A stretch of 64,000 nucleotides of DNA from Candidatus Bodocaedibacter vickermanii (lineage in GTDB: Bacteria; Pseudomonadota; Alphaproteobacteria; UBA6184): positions 419,153 through 483,152 of the forward strand of contig NZ_CP054719.1 of NCBI RefSeq assembly GCF_014896945.1. The letters run 5' to 3'. The notes below the pieces were generated by a model. It made no database searches, had not been told where the DNA came from, and saw only the letters and a list, made by a program, of their open reading frames with translations. Below are positions 17,141-25,950 of the stretch, piece after piece (positions within the stretch are counted from its first letter, which is position 1; each line of letters begins with the position of its first letter). The translations under genes were made by a program, and so were the position numbers.

Positions 17141-17887
17141 ATGAAAAAAATAATGAAGCAATTTTTAACATTAGGGCTATCAACAGTCGTTCTTGCAACA
17201 GGTTTACACTCACTAGACGCCGCATTTGTAGACGCAACGCCAACCACAGAAATAACCGTCAGTGGAACTTATACAAACGTTTACCTTCACGGAACAGTCT
17301 CTGTTAAAATGGGTGAAGGCCTTTTCCCCCTCACAATAAACGCAATACTTGAACCCGATGGTGCTAAAACAAAACTTACTATTGCCTGCGGTGAAGGCGA
17401 ACCACGATATATTGCAGGAACTCCAGGTACTGATCGCCCAAAATCATTCCCTGCTTTTTTAGAAAGCGGCCAAAACGCTCTATTACAACTTGAGGACGCA
17501 GCATTGCCCGTTGATAAAAAGAAAACACTTCATATCATAACAGCACATCAGGGAATGCCTGTTGTATTTAAGCTAATGTTAGGCAATTTGACAAAACCAG
17601 TTGCCGCAGCAGGCGCACCCAGCCTAACACTAACCGGCAATGGTCATGAACGGTTTGCTATATCACAAATCATTCCAAAAGGTGGGGCACTCATCGCAAA
17701 AAGCCTCACAGGTCAAGAATCTCCGCTGCCTTTTTTAGATTTCTTTCACGTAACAAAGGGTGACCTCATTGAACTTTTACGCCAAATAGCCTCACGTCTT
17801 CCCGCTACCCTTGCAGCATTTTCTATCGACTCTAAAACTACACCTACAGGTACAGAAACAACATTTTCTGTCAACGTGAAAATTTAA
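17141..17887 (+). CDS. Secreted hypothetical protein
   Basis: 248 residues. Signal peptide (about residues 1-28, ending LHSLDAA), then a strand-rich chain (TEITVSGTYTNVYLHGTVSV, TETTFSVNVKI), suggestive of a beta-sandwich or small barrel. It is the only plus-strand gene within this cluster and lies between paralogues 1 and 2 of the neighbouring secreted family. AAGGAAC precedes the ATG and a terminator follows the stop. Confidence 0.68.
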   Translation: MKKIMKQFLTLGLSTVVLATGLHSLDAAFVDATPTTEITVSGTYTNVYLHGTVSVKMGEGLFPLTINAILEPDGAKTKLTIACGEGEPRYIAGTPGTDRPKSFPAFLESGQNALLQLEDAALPVDKKKTLHIITAHQGMPVVFKLMLGNLTKPVAAAGAPSLTLTGNGHERFAISQIIPKGGALIAKSLTGQESPLPFLDFFHVTKGDLIELLRQIASRLPATLAAFSIDSKTTPTGTETTFSVNVKI

Positions 17888-17892
17888 TACAG

Positions 17893-17910
17893 AGCCCCGA
17901 AAGGGGCTTT
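17893..17910 (+). terminator. Rho-independent terminator
   Basis: Hairpin AGCCCC-GAAA-GGGGCT followed by TT, 6 bp after the stop of the plus-strand secreted protein. Confidence 0.7.
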
Positions 17911-17949
17911 ATATAGCTTACCACACATAAAATAGTTCCGGAGTTGAAA

Positions 17950-17977
17950 TAAAAAAATGAGCCCGAAAGAGCTCATT
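17950..17977 (-). terminator. Terminator of secreted paralogue 2
   Basis: Minus-strand hairpin AATGAGCTC-TTTC-GGGCTCATT followed by T residues. It is clearly related to the terminator after paralogue 1, so the duplication included the 3' flank. Confidence 0.75.
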
Positions 17978-18009
17978 TGTTATTTTAATAATTGAATCAT
18001 AACCTAGTT

Positions 18010-18630
18010 TCACTTACTACCTAGTTCTGCATCAAGCATCGCTTTATATTCTTCGACTCGATCGGGACGAATAAACATCAATAATTGACGAGCATTCCTA
18101 GCCCCAACCGTGCGTTCGAATTCCCCCATATTCTCTCTTGCCAACCTTGATTCTTCCTCAAACGTTAACGAAGATCGAACAGCTTTTACAATTGGATTCA
18201 TAAGCTCCTCTGGTGTCAATTGCGTAGTAATCGGCAGCAAAGCCATCAGGGAAAACAACCTTCCATCGTCTTCCGTTTCTGTAGGATATGTTTTAGTCAG
18301 GCTTACAAGAAACATTTCACATCTCAACACGCCGGCACTATCTACCGTAAATTGTTGATGTGCAAAGACATCTTCATCTGTAAGTTGCCTGACTTCAAAC
18401 TGCTGGTCGGCAACCACAGCTCTTAATTCATCGTTGTTCAACGATGCCAATGTCCATTCACGTCCGCCTTTTTCAACAGGTCCCACAAACAGCCCCACAA
18501 CCTCTTCTACAGAAAGCTCACCAGGCATCGGTATCCCAGCCCAATCAGCATCAGTAAAGCTCTCGGTCGCAGCACTTATTCCATAACCGCCCATACTTAG
18601 CGCAATAATTGCTAATAAATTCTTCAACAT
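18010..18630 (-). CDS. Secreted protein, paralogue 2
   Basis: 206 residues. Signal peptide MLKNLLAIIALSMGGYGISAA, identical to paralogue 3. The mature sequence follows paralogue 1 closely (TDADWAGIPMPGELSVEEVV, and an identical run from LTPEELMNPIVKAV to NMGEFERTVGARNARQLLMF). TAAGGAG supports the start. The 5' flank (18.6-18.78 kb) is an almost exact copy of 19.4-19.59 kb and includes a fragment of the SH3-domain gene's 3' end. Confidence 0.72.
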   Translation of the reverse strand: MLKNLLAIIALSMGGYGISAATESFTDADWAGIPMPGELSVEEVVGLFVGPVEKGGREWTLASLNNDELRAVVADQQFEVRQLTDEDVFAHQQFTVDSAGVLRCEMFLVSLTKTYPTETEDDGRLFSLMALLPITTQLTPEELMNPIVKAVRSSLTFEEESRLARENMGEFERTVGARNARQLLMFIRPDRVEEYKAMLDAELGSK

Positions 18631-18721
18631 TTTAATCTCCTTAAGATTACGTTATTTCAATTATACTAATGAAGGCTTATCAGAAAAAGTCAAGTTATTA
18701 TCCAAAATATATCCGGTTTTT

Positions 18722-18775
18722 TACTCCGGGATTACGCCCCACACATCATCAATCAGCATCCACCCTTTTTGATTA
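18722..18775 (-). pseudogene. Duplicated 3' tail of the SH3-domain gene
   Basis: About 55 bp copied from the end of the SH3-domain gene (coding NNQKGWMLIDDVWGVIPE, then stop) now stands between paralogues 3 and 2, without the rest of the gene. It marks the breakpoint of the tandem duplication that produced paralogue 2 or 3. Confidence 0.8.
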
Positions 18776-19438
18776 TTGAATCCTCGCTGCTTTTTCTGCT
18801 CTAAAAGCTGCCTTATCTGCCTCAAACTCAGCCCTACTATCTGGCCGAACAAAGACTAACCAACGACGGAGGTTCTCTTCCTACTTTGTTTGCCTTAAAT
18901 TTTCCATATCATCTCTGTCAAGTCTTTCTTGTTCTTGAAATGTTACGTTCAACTGCACTGCTTTAATGATAGGGTTATTCAAATCCTCTTCGGTTAACTG
19001 CATAGAAATGGGCAATCTTACTTTTTTCACGCATAATACTATATCATCTACCTTAAGAATTTCTCCTGCCTTAGGATCTGCTTCTGTGTTTTGATCAACT
19101 TCAGTTGCACTTATAAGGAATTGCTCATATCTTAATCTACCTAAGCTATCCACAAAAAATGGTTGATGCGCAAAAAACTCTCCTAATCCGATTGGTTTAA
19201 CCACCAAATGACCACCATCCATCAGATTTTTTAACTCTTCATTGTCAAATAAGTCTAACGTCCATTCACGCCCACCCTTTTCAATAGGCCCTGCAAACAG
19301 CTCCATCACTTCCTCGACAGTAAACTCACCTGGATAAGGAACCCTGGCCCAATCAGCCTCTGAAAAGTCCGGCGCAGCAGCACTTATTCCATAACCGCCC
19401 ATACTTAGCGCAATAATTGCTAATAAATTCTTCAACAT
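18773..19438 (-). pseudogene. Secreted paralogue 3 with an in-frame TAG
   Basis: Translation from the ATG gives 185 residues (signal peptide as in paralogue 2, then FSEADWARVPYPGEFTVEEV) and stops at TAG in the sequence ENLRQTK-stop. Reading on in the same frame gives 35 more codons, EENLRRWLVFVRPDSRAEF and so on, which match the C-terminal QLLMFVRPD segment of paralogues 1 and 2, and end at TAA. The full product would be 221 residues. So it is either a recent nonsense mutant, a truncated but working protein, or (less likely) a readthrough gene. Confidence 0.75.
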
Positions 19439-19528
19439 TTTAATCTCCTTAAGATTACGCTATTTCAATTATACTAATGAAGGCTTATCAGAAAAAGTCA
19501 AGTTATTATCAAAAATATATCCGGTTTT

Positions 19529-20041
19529 TTACTCCGGGATTACGCCCCACACATCATCAGTCAGCATCCATCCTTTTTGATTATTGATCCGAATCTTTGC
19601 GTATTTCCCTTTAATATCTTTCAGAAATTCACCCTCAACGCCTTTTTCAGCTTTTAGAACCACAGCGTCAGTGCTTGTGGGATCTGAAATTAAAGATGCC
19701 ATTTCTGTCTTAACCCAAACTACTGTTGTGGTTGACAGCAACGTCTTATGGATCCATCCTTCTTGTCCGTCGACGTCTTTGACCTTTCGCCAGAAATCAA
19801 ATTCCGCAACAACCATCAAGGGGATATTTTTTCGATTGTATACAACCCGTGTAGGATAATTGTTTCCAGGTCCTGCTCGCAAATTCACTTTGTTGGCCTT
19901 GGTCATGACAAACCGCGGGATTGGCAAACCGCTACCTTTAAAGGCTGTTTTCGCCTGCACGGGTTGGGCAGCATCAATGTGCCCACCCATTACCCCTATC
20001 AGACCAATACATATCCCAACAGATATCAAAGCGCGTATCAT
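19529..20041 (-). CDS. Secreted bacterial SH3-domain protein
   Basis: 170 residues. Signal peptide (about residues 1-24, IDAA cleavage), then two SH3-like modules: KVNLRAGPGNNYPTRVVY to GWIHKTLLS (about 50-105), and a second from WVKTEMASL to GWMLTDDVWGVIPE. This matches the SH3b proteins of COG3807, common in Alphaproteobacteria and thought to bind cell wall or metal. It begins 4 bp after the dut stop, probably in an ubiE-dut-SH3 operon. Its 3' end is duplicated downstream. Confidence 0.85.
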   Translation of the reverse strand: MIRALISVGICIGLIGVMGGHIDAAQPVQAKTAFKGSGLPIPRFVMTKANKVNLRAGPGNNYPTRVVYNRKNIPLMVVAEFDFWRKVKDVDGQEGWIHKTLLSTTTVVWVKTEMASLISDPTSTDAVVLKAEKGVEGEFLKDIKGKYAKIRINNQKGWMLTDDVWGVIPE

Positions 20042-20045
20042 TTAA

Positions 20046-20504
20046 TTATGCCCCCGTGGATCCAAAGCCTCCAGTACCACGCACCGTTTCAGAAACAGAA
20101 TCAACCTGTTGTAATGACACTTTTGTATAAGGCGCTATCACCATCTGAGCAATCCGCATTCCCGCACTAATCGTAAATGGTTCATTGCTTAAGTTCACCA
20201 ATAAAACCTTTACCTCACCACGATAATCCGCATCAATAGTACCAGGAGCATTTAATACAGTGACTCCGTTTTTATAAGCCAACCCAGAACGCGGGCGAAT
20301 TTGCGCTTCATACCCCTCGGGTAACGCCATAATAAACCCAGTAGGCACCAAGACGCGCTCCATCGGTGCAAGGATAATATCTCCAATGATTGCTGCCATT
20401 AAGTCCATTCCTGCACTGTGTTCAGTGGCATAGGCTGGAACGCCTCTAGAATGCGGCAACGTTTGTATTTCAAGGGTTAATGTACGTTGTAATGTATCGA
20501 TCAT
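20046..20504 (-). CDS. dut: Deoxyuridine 5'-triphosphate nucleotidohydrolase
   Basis: 152 residues, trimeric dUTPase. All five motifs are seen: [16 protein letters not shown], the uracil-binding [23 protein letters not shown], and the C-terminal [10 protein letters not shown] arm. It hydrolyses dUTP to dUMP and prevents uracil misincorporation. The ATG abuts the ubiE stop (TAAATG), so the two are translationally coupled. Confidence 0.97.
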   Translation of the reverse strand: MIDTLQRTLTLEIQTLPHSRGVPAYATEHSAGMDLMAAIIGDIILAPMERVLVPTGFIMALPEGYEAQIRPRSGLAYKNGVTVLNAPGTIDADYRGEVKVLLVNLSNEPFTISAGMRIAQMVIAPYTKVSLQQVDSVSETVRGTGGFGSTGA

Positions 20505-21233
20505 TTATTTCCATCCTTCATGTATGGCGACAATGCCATCGGTTAAATTTGTAAAGTTAACTGTTTTGAATCCTGCAGATTCTATCATATCTTTCAATGT
20601 TGGTTGATTCGGAAAGCGCTGAATACTATCCACAAGATATTCATAGGGCGGATCTTCTTGTTTTTCAACGATATAATTCCCCAGTTTAGGAATTACATTC
20701 TGACTATAGAACGTATATGCTGCATTTATGTGTTTGTGCTGCACCTCGCTAAACTCTAAACACAAGAACTGCCCACCAGGTTTTAAGACTCGATGAAACT
20801 CACGCAATGCTTTTTCTCGATCTGTCACGTTTCGCAATCCAAATGAAATCGTGAGTGCATCCACGCTGTTATCATCAAATGGCAATTCTTCTGCGGATGC
20901 CTGCACCCAGTTCACACCAGCAATGATACCTTTATCAATCAACTTGGCTTTGCCCTGCCCCATCATCGCTTCATTAGGATCAACAGCAGTAATACAGGGT
21001 GTCAACCCATGACCCATGATTTTTTTATGAATTAATCGGGTAATATCGCCAGTTCCAGCGGCCACATCCACATAATGTGCATCGGGCTTAACGGACAATC
21101 GTTGAACAAATTGACGTTTCCAAACCCGGTGTAACCCAAAGCTCATCAGGTCATTCATCAAATCATATTTACTCGCAACACGATTAAATATGCTCTTCAC
21201 GCGATTAGTGTGTTCAGAAAATTGATCTATCAT
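20505..21233 (-). CDS. ubiE: Ubiquinone/menaquinone biosynthesis C-methyltransferase
   Basis: 242 residues, class I SAM methyltransferase. Motif I VDVAAGTGDITR, then VDPNEAMM, the post-motif FGLRNVTDREKAL, LCLEFSEV and YEYLVDSIQRFP, all typical for UbiE/MenG. It methylates the benzoquinol (or naphthoquinol) ring. A GGGAG site precedes the ATG. First gene of the ubiE-dut-SH3 unit. Confidence 0.96.
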   Translation of the reverse strand: MIDQFSEHTNRVKSIFNRVASKYDLMNDLMSFGLHRVWKRQFVQRLSVKPDAHYVDVAAGTGDITRLIHKKIMGHGLTPCITAVDPNEAMMGQGKAKLIDKGIIAGVNWVQASAEELPFDDNSVDALTISFGLRNVTDREKALREFHRVLKPGGQFLCLEFSEVQHKHINAAYTFYSQNVIPKLGNYIVEKQEDPPYEYLVDSIQRFPNQPTLKDMIESAGFKTVNFTNLTDGIVAIHEGWK

Positions 21234-21293
21234 AATAAATACTCCCAGAGAATTCTCTAGGAGCAGTATAACATAGTTAAGTCGACAGTAGAA

Positions 21294-21737
21294 TTACTCA
21301 GTGTGAACAACAAGCGTAAGACTAATTTTCTGCCCCCTCAAACGTGCAACCCAGGCTTTGATTAAAGCGATATGAGCCTCCTTTGCACCCTTTCTAATTT
21401 TAAGGCACGCCGACTCTTCTTGTAGATACAATTTATATGCAGCATCTTCAACCAGCAGATGATATACAAAATTCTCTGACCCCTAAACTATCCACTCTAA
21501 CCTTCATTAGCTGTAAACTATCCGCCTCATATACTGATTGTGGTGGATGAAACACACACGTGAGACGCCCGTCACGATCAGGTTTAATTTATACTTCCCC
21601 TCCCCTTGACCGTCTAGCAGATACTCACGTCCAAATTCATTGGATAGTTGTTGCGCAACAGCGTCAGGATTAAATTCAGCGGCACTTAATGGAATTAGCC
21701 CAACTAAAAAAACAGCGATTAAATACAGATATTTCAT
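21294..21737 (-). pseudogene. Small secreted protein gene interrupted by in-frame stops
   Basis: The ATG (signal peptide MKYLYLIAVFLVGLIPLSAA) opens 76 codons up to TAA TGA. In the same frame, after a further TAG, an uninterrupted stretch continues: GSENFVYHLLVEDAAYKLYL, then KGAKEAHIALIKAWVARLRG, ending at TAA. The region of the stops holds a repeated GGATAGTTTA (29 bp apart), suggesting a small tandem duplication created them. The distal part resembles (weakly) the C-terminal IKxW segment of the 116-residue neighbour. The truncated 76-residue product could still be made. Confidence 0.55.
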
Positions 21738-21796
21738 TTTAACACTCCCTTATTTTACTGCCAAACTATGCAAGGATTTACACATCTTGTCAAATC

Positions 21797-22147
21797 CTAT
21801 TCTACAGAAATTTCCCATGTATATTTCTCAACATCCGCAAGTGTTTTAGCAAGCCAACTCTTAATCACAGTAAAGCGTTTTTCTTCTAAAGACACCCCCT
21901 CACCTAGTAAAATTTTTAAAGTTTTTTCATCATCATTCACGACAACATCACATGATACATTCACTAATTCAGGGCTTGCCGCCGCAGCAAAAACTAAATG
22001 TGTTATTGTAATATTACCTCCTTTTTCAACACTTGTTTTATATAAACTTTCTGAATCTTCACAAACACACGGGGAAAACAAACCTGCCTTTGCCACGTGC
22101 ATACACATTAGCATTACAGCTAAACAACTTAGCACTTTATTAAACAT
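21797..22147 (-). CDS. Small secreted protein (family of three)
   Basis: 116 residues. Signal peptide MFNKVLSCLAVMLMCMHVAKA, mature part with SLYKTSVEKGG, ITHLVFAAAASPELV, DVVVNDDEKT and the C-terminal VIKSWLAKTLADVEKYTW. A frameshifted paralogue lies at 22.5-22.8 kb, so the family is real. Mature protein about 95 residues with three Cys. Function unknown. Confidence 0.62.
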   Translation of the reverse strand: MFNKVLSCLAVMLMCMHVAKAGLFSPCVCEDSESLYKTSVEKGGNITITHLVFAAAASPELVNVSCDVVVNDDEKTLKILLGEGVSLEEKRFTVIKSWLAKTLADVEKYTWEISVE

Positions 22148-22194
22148 TTTTTATTCTTGCACCCTTCGTTATTAGTTTCAACTTATCTTGACTG

Positions 22195-22450
22195 GCAAAA
22201 TAAATTGCAATAACGTACACCAAATAAAACAAAACTACCATGATATATTTATTATGCATGTTTCAGATTCTATAGGTTACTTCCCGTTAAACCCAAACAC
22301 CATATTAAATGCCCTTAATCTAGAGATGACAAAACAAATATCGATACCCTTACTTGAAATTCAAATCCCACTACAAAAGTGAAAAAGCATTCCCTGTTGG
22401 TATTGATTTAAAAGAGTTCTCTGCGAACAACACTTTTATAGCACACAGCT
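22195..22450 (+). pseudogene. Duplicated 5' fragment of the enoyl-CoA hydratase gene
   Basis: This stretch copies the promoter region and the first about 70 codons of the intact hydratase gene 700 bp downstream (shared AATAACGTACACxAAATAAA leader, LNALNLEM, then GIDLKEF after a frame change). It has lost its frame, lacks a 45-bp internal part, and stops before the active-site region. It is the 3' partner of a tandem duplication that also copied the 116-residue secreted protein gene. Confidence 0.85.
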
Positions 22451-22460
22451 TCAAACACTG

Positions 22461-22815
22461 TCACTCAGCCGCTGCTTCTAACCCACGCCATTGCATTACC
22501 TCACCATCATTATTATCAAACCATTGTTTGATAATTGAAACATACCATGCTTCTTTTGCATGAGGGCTTCCAATACGCTTCACTGCTACAGTCTTTGCCT
22601 CATGGTTCATAATAACATCATAGGATGTGCTACGACTGCCCCAGGGTCACGAGCGGTTGCCACAACAAAGTGATTTACCGTGGTTGAATCTCCCACTTCA
22701 ACTCCAGTTTTATACAAAGAAACCACCTCTGCATACATACAATTCACCCAGTCTGACGCACATACGCTATGAACGTTTATAAGGAGTGCACCCACACACC
22801 ATAATATTTTTTCAT
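22461..22815 (-). pseudogene. Frameshifted paralogue of the 116-residue secreted protein
   Basis: From the ATG at the right end, one A is missing in a run of A (six present; seven restores the signal peptide MKKILWCVGALLINVHSVCA). The next frame encodes VSLYKTGVEVGDSTTVNHFV and ends early. After a second shift near 22.62 kb it continues as DVIMNHEAKTVAVKRIG and IIKQWFDNNDGEVMQW to a TGA. All three pieces align with the intact 116-residue gene, so this is a decayed duplicate. Confidence 0.8.
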
Positions 22816-22912
22816 GATTATCATCCTTGTTTGTTATACTTTCTTAAGAGCACCCACACTTCGCTAGAAAAATCAAATTAGATAACGTACACTAAATAAA
22901 AAAGAAACCACC

Positions 22913-23677
22913 ATGATCATTATTACACACGTTCAAGATGCAATAGGTCGCATTCAGTTAAATTCACCCACCACATTAAATGCTCTTAATCTAGAGATGG
23001 GAAAACAAATATCGACTATCCTTCATACGTGGGAATCAAATCCTCACATCAAAGTCGTTATTATCGAAAGCCTTGTTGAAAAAGCATTTTCTGTCGGCAT
23101 TGATATAAAAGAGTTCGCAACAAACAATACCACACACTATCGCCGGAACTTCTTAGACATATGGACTAGCATCACCACATTTTCAAAACCAATCATTATG
23201 TCAATCAATGGATATGCGTTTGGTGGAGGTTTAGAACTTGCTTTAATGGGGGATATCTTGATCGCTTCGGATTCCGCTGTGTTTGCACAACCCGAACTGA
23301 GCGTGGGAACCATTCCAGGGATGGGAGCCACTCAACGATTACCACGCCGTATTGGTAGATATCGCGCAAACGATATGATCCTAACGGGTCGCAGAATTGA
23401 TGCACACACTGCATGCAGTTGGGGGCTGGTCTCTCAAGTCGTACCACAAGATCGTTTACATCAAACTGTCACAGATACCGCCAATCGTATTGCAGCAAAA
23501 TCGCTTCCCACATTAATCAAAGCCAAAACAGCCTTGCAATTAGCGGATGAACAGCCTTTAACCCAAGGACTGGCTTACGAACAAGATTTATTCTTAAGTA
23601 CATTTGATCTAGACGATCAACAGGAAGGCTTTCAAGCATTCTTGCAAAAGCGCCCCCCTGTCTTTAAAGATCGTTAG
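22913..23677 (+). CDS. Enoyl-CoA hydratase/isomerase family protein
   Basis: 254 residues, crotonase fold. Oxyanion-hole segments are KAFSVGIDIKEF and NGYAFGGGLELALMGD. Both catalytic Glu residues of true hydratases are present (GGGLE and QPELSVGTIPGMGATQRL), so hydration of a trans-2-enoyl-CoA is likely. Length is normal for the family. It stands alone with no other beta-oxidation genes nearby, and its stop lies 1 bp from that of the convergent secreted-protein gene. A broken copy of its 5' end lies upstream. Confidence 0.92.
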   Translation: MIIITHVQDAIGRIQLNSPTTLNALNLEMGKQISTILHTWESNPHIKVVIIESLVEKAFSVGIDIKEFATNNTTHYRRNFLDIWTSITTFSKPIIMSINGYAFGGGLELALMGDILIASDSAVFAQPELSVGTIPGMGATQRLPRRIGRYRANDMILTGRRIDAHTACSWGLVSQVVPQDRLHQTVTDTANRIAAKSLPTLIKAKTALQLADEQPLTQGLAYEQDLFLSTFDLDDQQEGFQAFLQKRPPVFKDR

Positions 23678-23678
23678 A

Positions 23679-24779
23679 CTATTGTGTCATTAACCACGCA
23701 AACGTTTCGTCAAGGGCGGTTTGAACAATCGATTCAACCTTTGTTCTTATTTCTGTATACACCTGATGAGGATTTAAATCTTTTTGTAACTCTACATAGT
23801 CTGAACCTATTAAACCGTATGCGGCATCTGTCTTTGTACTCTCTATACAATCACCACACCTCACGATCACAACACACCATTCACTCAATAATTCAAGATT
23901 TTTTACATAGTGAGACAATAGATTCTTGTGAATTAATAGATCATCTAAATCTATTGTTATTTCTTCACTCAAAAAATTCTGAGATATCCATTTTGATACT
24001 CTTTCTGACGAAGGTTCTAAGTACTTGAAGGCGTTAAAACGACCATATTTAAATGCCACACCATTTCGCTCTAACGCAGCACATATTAATTCCACCGCTC
24101 TCGCGATTGATTCATCACTTTCTTCTGCAAACTTATGTTCAACTAATTGATCGATTGATTGCACAAGACTATGTTGCACCCATGCATACTCAGTCGTCAA
24201 ATTATAAGAAAAATCTAAATTTGAAGCTCTGCTATTTACCTCAGTCCAACGCTCACTTTGGTTCAAAGTATATCCATGAGCAGCAACAACCTGAGATTGC
24301 AATTCACAATTACGAAGAGCATGCCCCATATCAAACTTGAATTCATTCCAATAATGCTCGGGGAAGCCTTTGATCTCTTGCATCAACGCCGCCAACTCTC
24401 TCCAAGAAATCAATGCATTTTTTGCTTTGACTCTTGATTCAAGGCTAGTCAGGCGTTGATTAATTTGTCCTGCAATCGTCGGCAGTTTTTCAAATATGTG
24501 TAATCCCAACTCTGCTATTTGAACACCCTCCTCCAGCATCTCAGCAAAAATCTCTGGCGTAAATACCTTAAGCTTTTTCCCTTGAAATGAGTGTAATCTT
24601 GATTCAAGTACCGCTCTACGCGATCTATATTCAGCAGTGCCTTCAAAACTATCGGGCACAACCTTTTGATGGACGGCGTATTGAACCGTTTCCACTCCAG
24701 CTGCTTCATTTATCTCTGCACCATAACTTACAAAAGCTAAAACACTAGATAACAAGATGGCAGTAAATTTTAATCTCAT
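23679..24779 (-). CDS. Secreted helical hypothetical protein
   Basis: 366 residues. Signal peptide MRLKFTAILLSSVLAFVSYGA, then an almost entirely helical chain (for example SRRAVLESRLHSFQGKK, EIFAEMLEEGVQIAELGLHI, RELAALMQEIKGF). There is a CVVIVRCGDC Cys cluster near residue 310 and a C-terminal helix ending LMTQ. No known domain recognised. Helical exported proteins like this are frequent among effector candidates; that is inference only. Confidence 0.68.
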   Translation of the reverse strand: MRLKFTAILLSSVLAFVSYGAEINEAAGVETVQYAVHQKVVPDSFEGTAEYRSRRAVLESRLHSFQGKKLKVFTPEIFAEMLEEGVQIAELGLHIFEKLPTIAGQINQRLTSLESRVKAKNALISWRELAALMQEIKGFPEHYWNEFKFDMGHALRNCELQSQVVAAHGYTLNQSERWTEVNSRASNLDFSYNLTTEYAWVQHSLVQSIDQLVEHKFAEESDESIARAVELICAALERNGVAFKYGRFNAFKYLEPSSERVSKWISQNFLSEEITIDLDDLLIHKNLLSHYVKNLELLSEWCVVIVRCGDCIESTKTDAAYGLIGSDYVELQKDLNPHQVYTEIRTKVESIVQTALDETFAWLMTQ

Positions 24780-24892
24780 ATGAAACTCCTAAAAATATAA
24801 TTTAAGAGTTTGTATCTTAACTGTCAATTCATGTCAATCTTGGAATTTTTTATTTATTCCCAATTACGAATAAAACGATGCCAATCTAATTC

Positions 24893-25022
24893 ATCGGATC
24901 CAACCTGAGGTTGGCAGCGTGACGCTGGCAACGTGCCGTTGCCTCCCATAAATATAGCTGACTTCTTATAATCCGTGTCTGAGCACATCGGATCTAACCT
25001 ATTGGATGCAACGTCAAGTTGC
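24893..25022. repeat. Palindromic repeat family A, cluster
   Basis: Contains in order the modules CCAACC-TGA-GGTTGG, CCAGCG-TCA-type CAGCGTGACGCTG, GCAACG-TGC-CGTTGC, then TATAATCCGTGTCTGAGCAC, CGGATCTAACC and a broken GCAACGTCAAGTTGC. It begins the 830-bp gene-free stretch before the HU gene. The stretch TATAGCTGACTTCTTATAAT is shared with the repeat at 46.5 kb. Confidence 0.8.
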
Positions 25023-25029
25023 GAGTTAA

Positions 25030-25250
25030 TAAAGGTTAATAGTTAGTTAACGCGATTTTTTTACCACCCCCCACCCCAGACACCCTCAGTGACCTTCGGG
25101 TGGGGGGACAAAACCCACTCCCTAAATCGAAAAAGAATAAACGAAGCAATCCGTCTTTTCTTCTCGAAACGGTGGGCTAAAACTAAATATATACGTGCAC
25201 TAAAGATACGATATCGTACAAACGTTAACAAAGAATTGACGAACTAAAAA
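25030..25250. repeat. Repeat family B, copy 1 (about 200 bp)
   Basis: Landmarks shared with copies at 30.5, 47.6 and 52.8 kb: a TTAA-N7-TTAAC motif, a C-rich tract, CACCC...GGGTG hairpin (CAGTGACCTTCGGG inside), GGGGGGACAAAACCCACTCC, then AGACG...CGTCTTTTCTTC (terminator-like), GAAACGGTGGG, and a distal ACGATATCGTA-GTTAACAAAGAATTGACGA part. In this copy the middle reads AAAAAGAATAAACG where the others have GAGACTAAATAGACG. The remaining part of the gap (25.25-25.6 kb) holds no recognised feature. Confidence 0.8.
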
Positions 25251-25611
25251 AAGTCAATACAGAAAAAGAAGTAGCCAGGGTAACCGTGTCAGGTTTAAAT
25301 TCACCTGTGACATTAATCATCAGGTGGGTGCCATATACTCAAAGCCAGAGCTTAAAGCAGAGACAGCTCCCGTTCTATACGTATTCGCCCCAGGAATTAT
25401 AAGAAGATCACGTGTTCCCCAGCCAAACGTACTTTACCTAATAACTGTGGTATTTAAAACTAAAAACCACTTAAAACTATCAAAATTATAAAAATAATAT
25501 CAAATCTGTCAAAAAAAACCTAAAAATGCTGCAAATGCTGGATTTTTTCGTTGCGTTATCTGAAAATATCGATATATGATCATGTGTAAATTTATACTTA
25601 GGAGTAATTTA

Positions 25612-25890
25612 ATGAACACAACTGATTTAATCGACGCGATCGCAAAGCAAACTGGAATGACAAAAGTTGATTCCAAGAATGTATTGCATGGAATTTTTGA
25701 TACAATTAGCCAAACTTTAAAAAGTGGTGATGAAGTTCGCGTAAGCGGATTCGGCACATTTGTTGGTAAAAAGCAAGAGGCTCGTCAAGGTCGCAACCCA
25801 CAAACAGGTGCGGCAATTAGCATCCCTGCATCTATCCAAGCAAAATTCCGCCCAGCAAAGGAATTAAAAGAAACATTAAACGGCAAATAA
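25612..25890 (+). CDS. hup: HU family DNA-binding protein
   Basis: 92 residues, full HU/IHF length. MNTTDLIDAIAKQTGMTK helix-turn-helix, the DNA-contacting arm VRVSGFGTFVGKKQEARQGRNP (Pro at the tip, within the arm) and the closing helix FRPAKELKETLNG. The arm sequence RNPQTG fits HU better than IHF. The start is the ATG with TAGGAG 8 nt upstream; in-frame codons further upstream are not part of the family. It acts in nucleoid packaging and follows a long repeat-bearing gap. Confidence 0.95.
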   Translation: MNTTDLIDAIAKQTGMTKVDSKNVLHGIFDTISQTLKSGDEVRVSGFGTFVGKKQEARQGRNPQTGAAISIPASIQAKFRPAKELKETLNGK

Positions 25891-25908
25891 GCGTTTGAAT
25901 GTATTAAA

Positions 25909-25936
25909 AAGCCCGAAAATATCTCCGGGCTTTTTT
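25909..25936 (+). terminator. Rho-independent terminator after hup
   Basis: Hairpin AAGCCCG-AAAATATCT-CCGGGCTT followed by TTTT, 18 bp beyond the HU stop. The opposite strand also ends a gene here (OTU-like gene), with a short A run on the left giving weak two-way function. Confidence 0.85.
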
Positions 25937-25950
25937 CTTGTAACCTAGTG

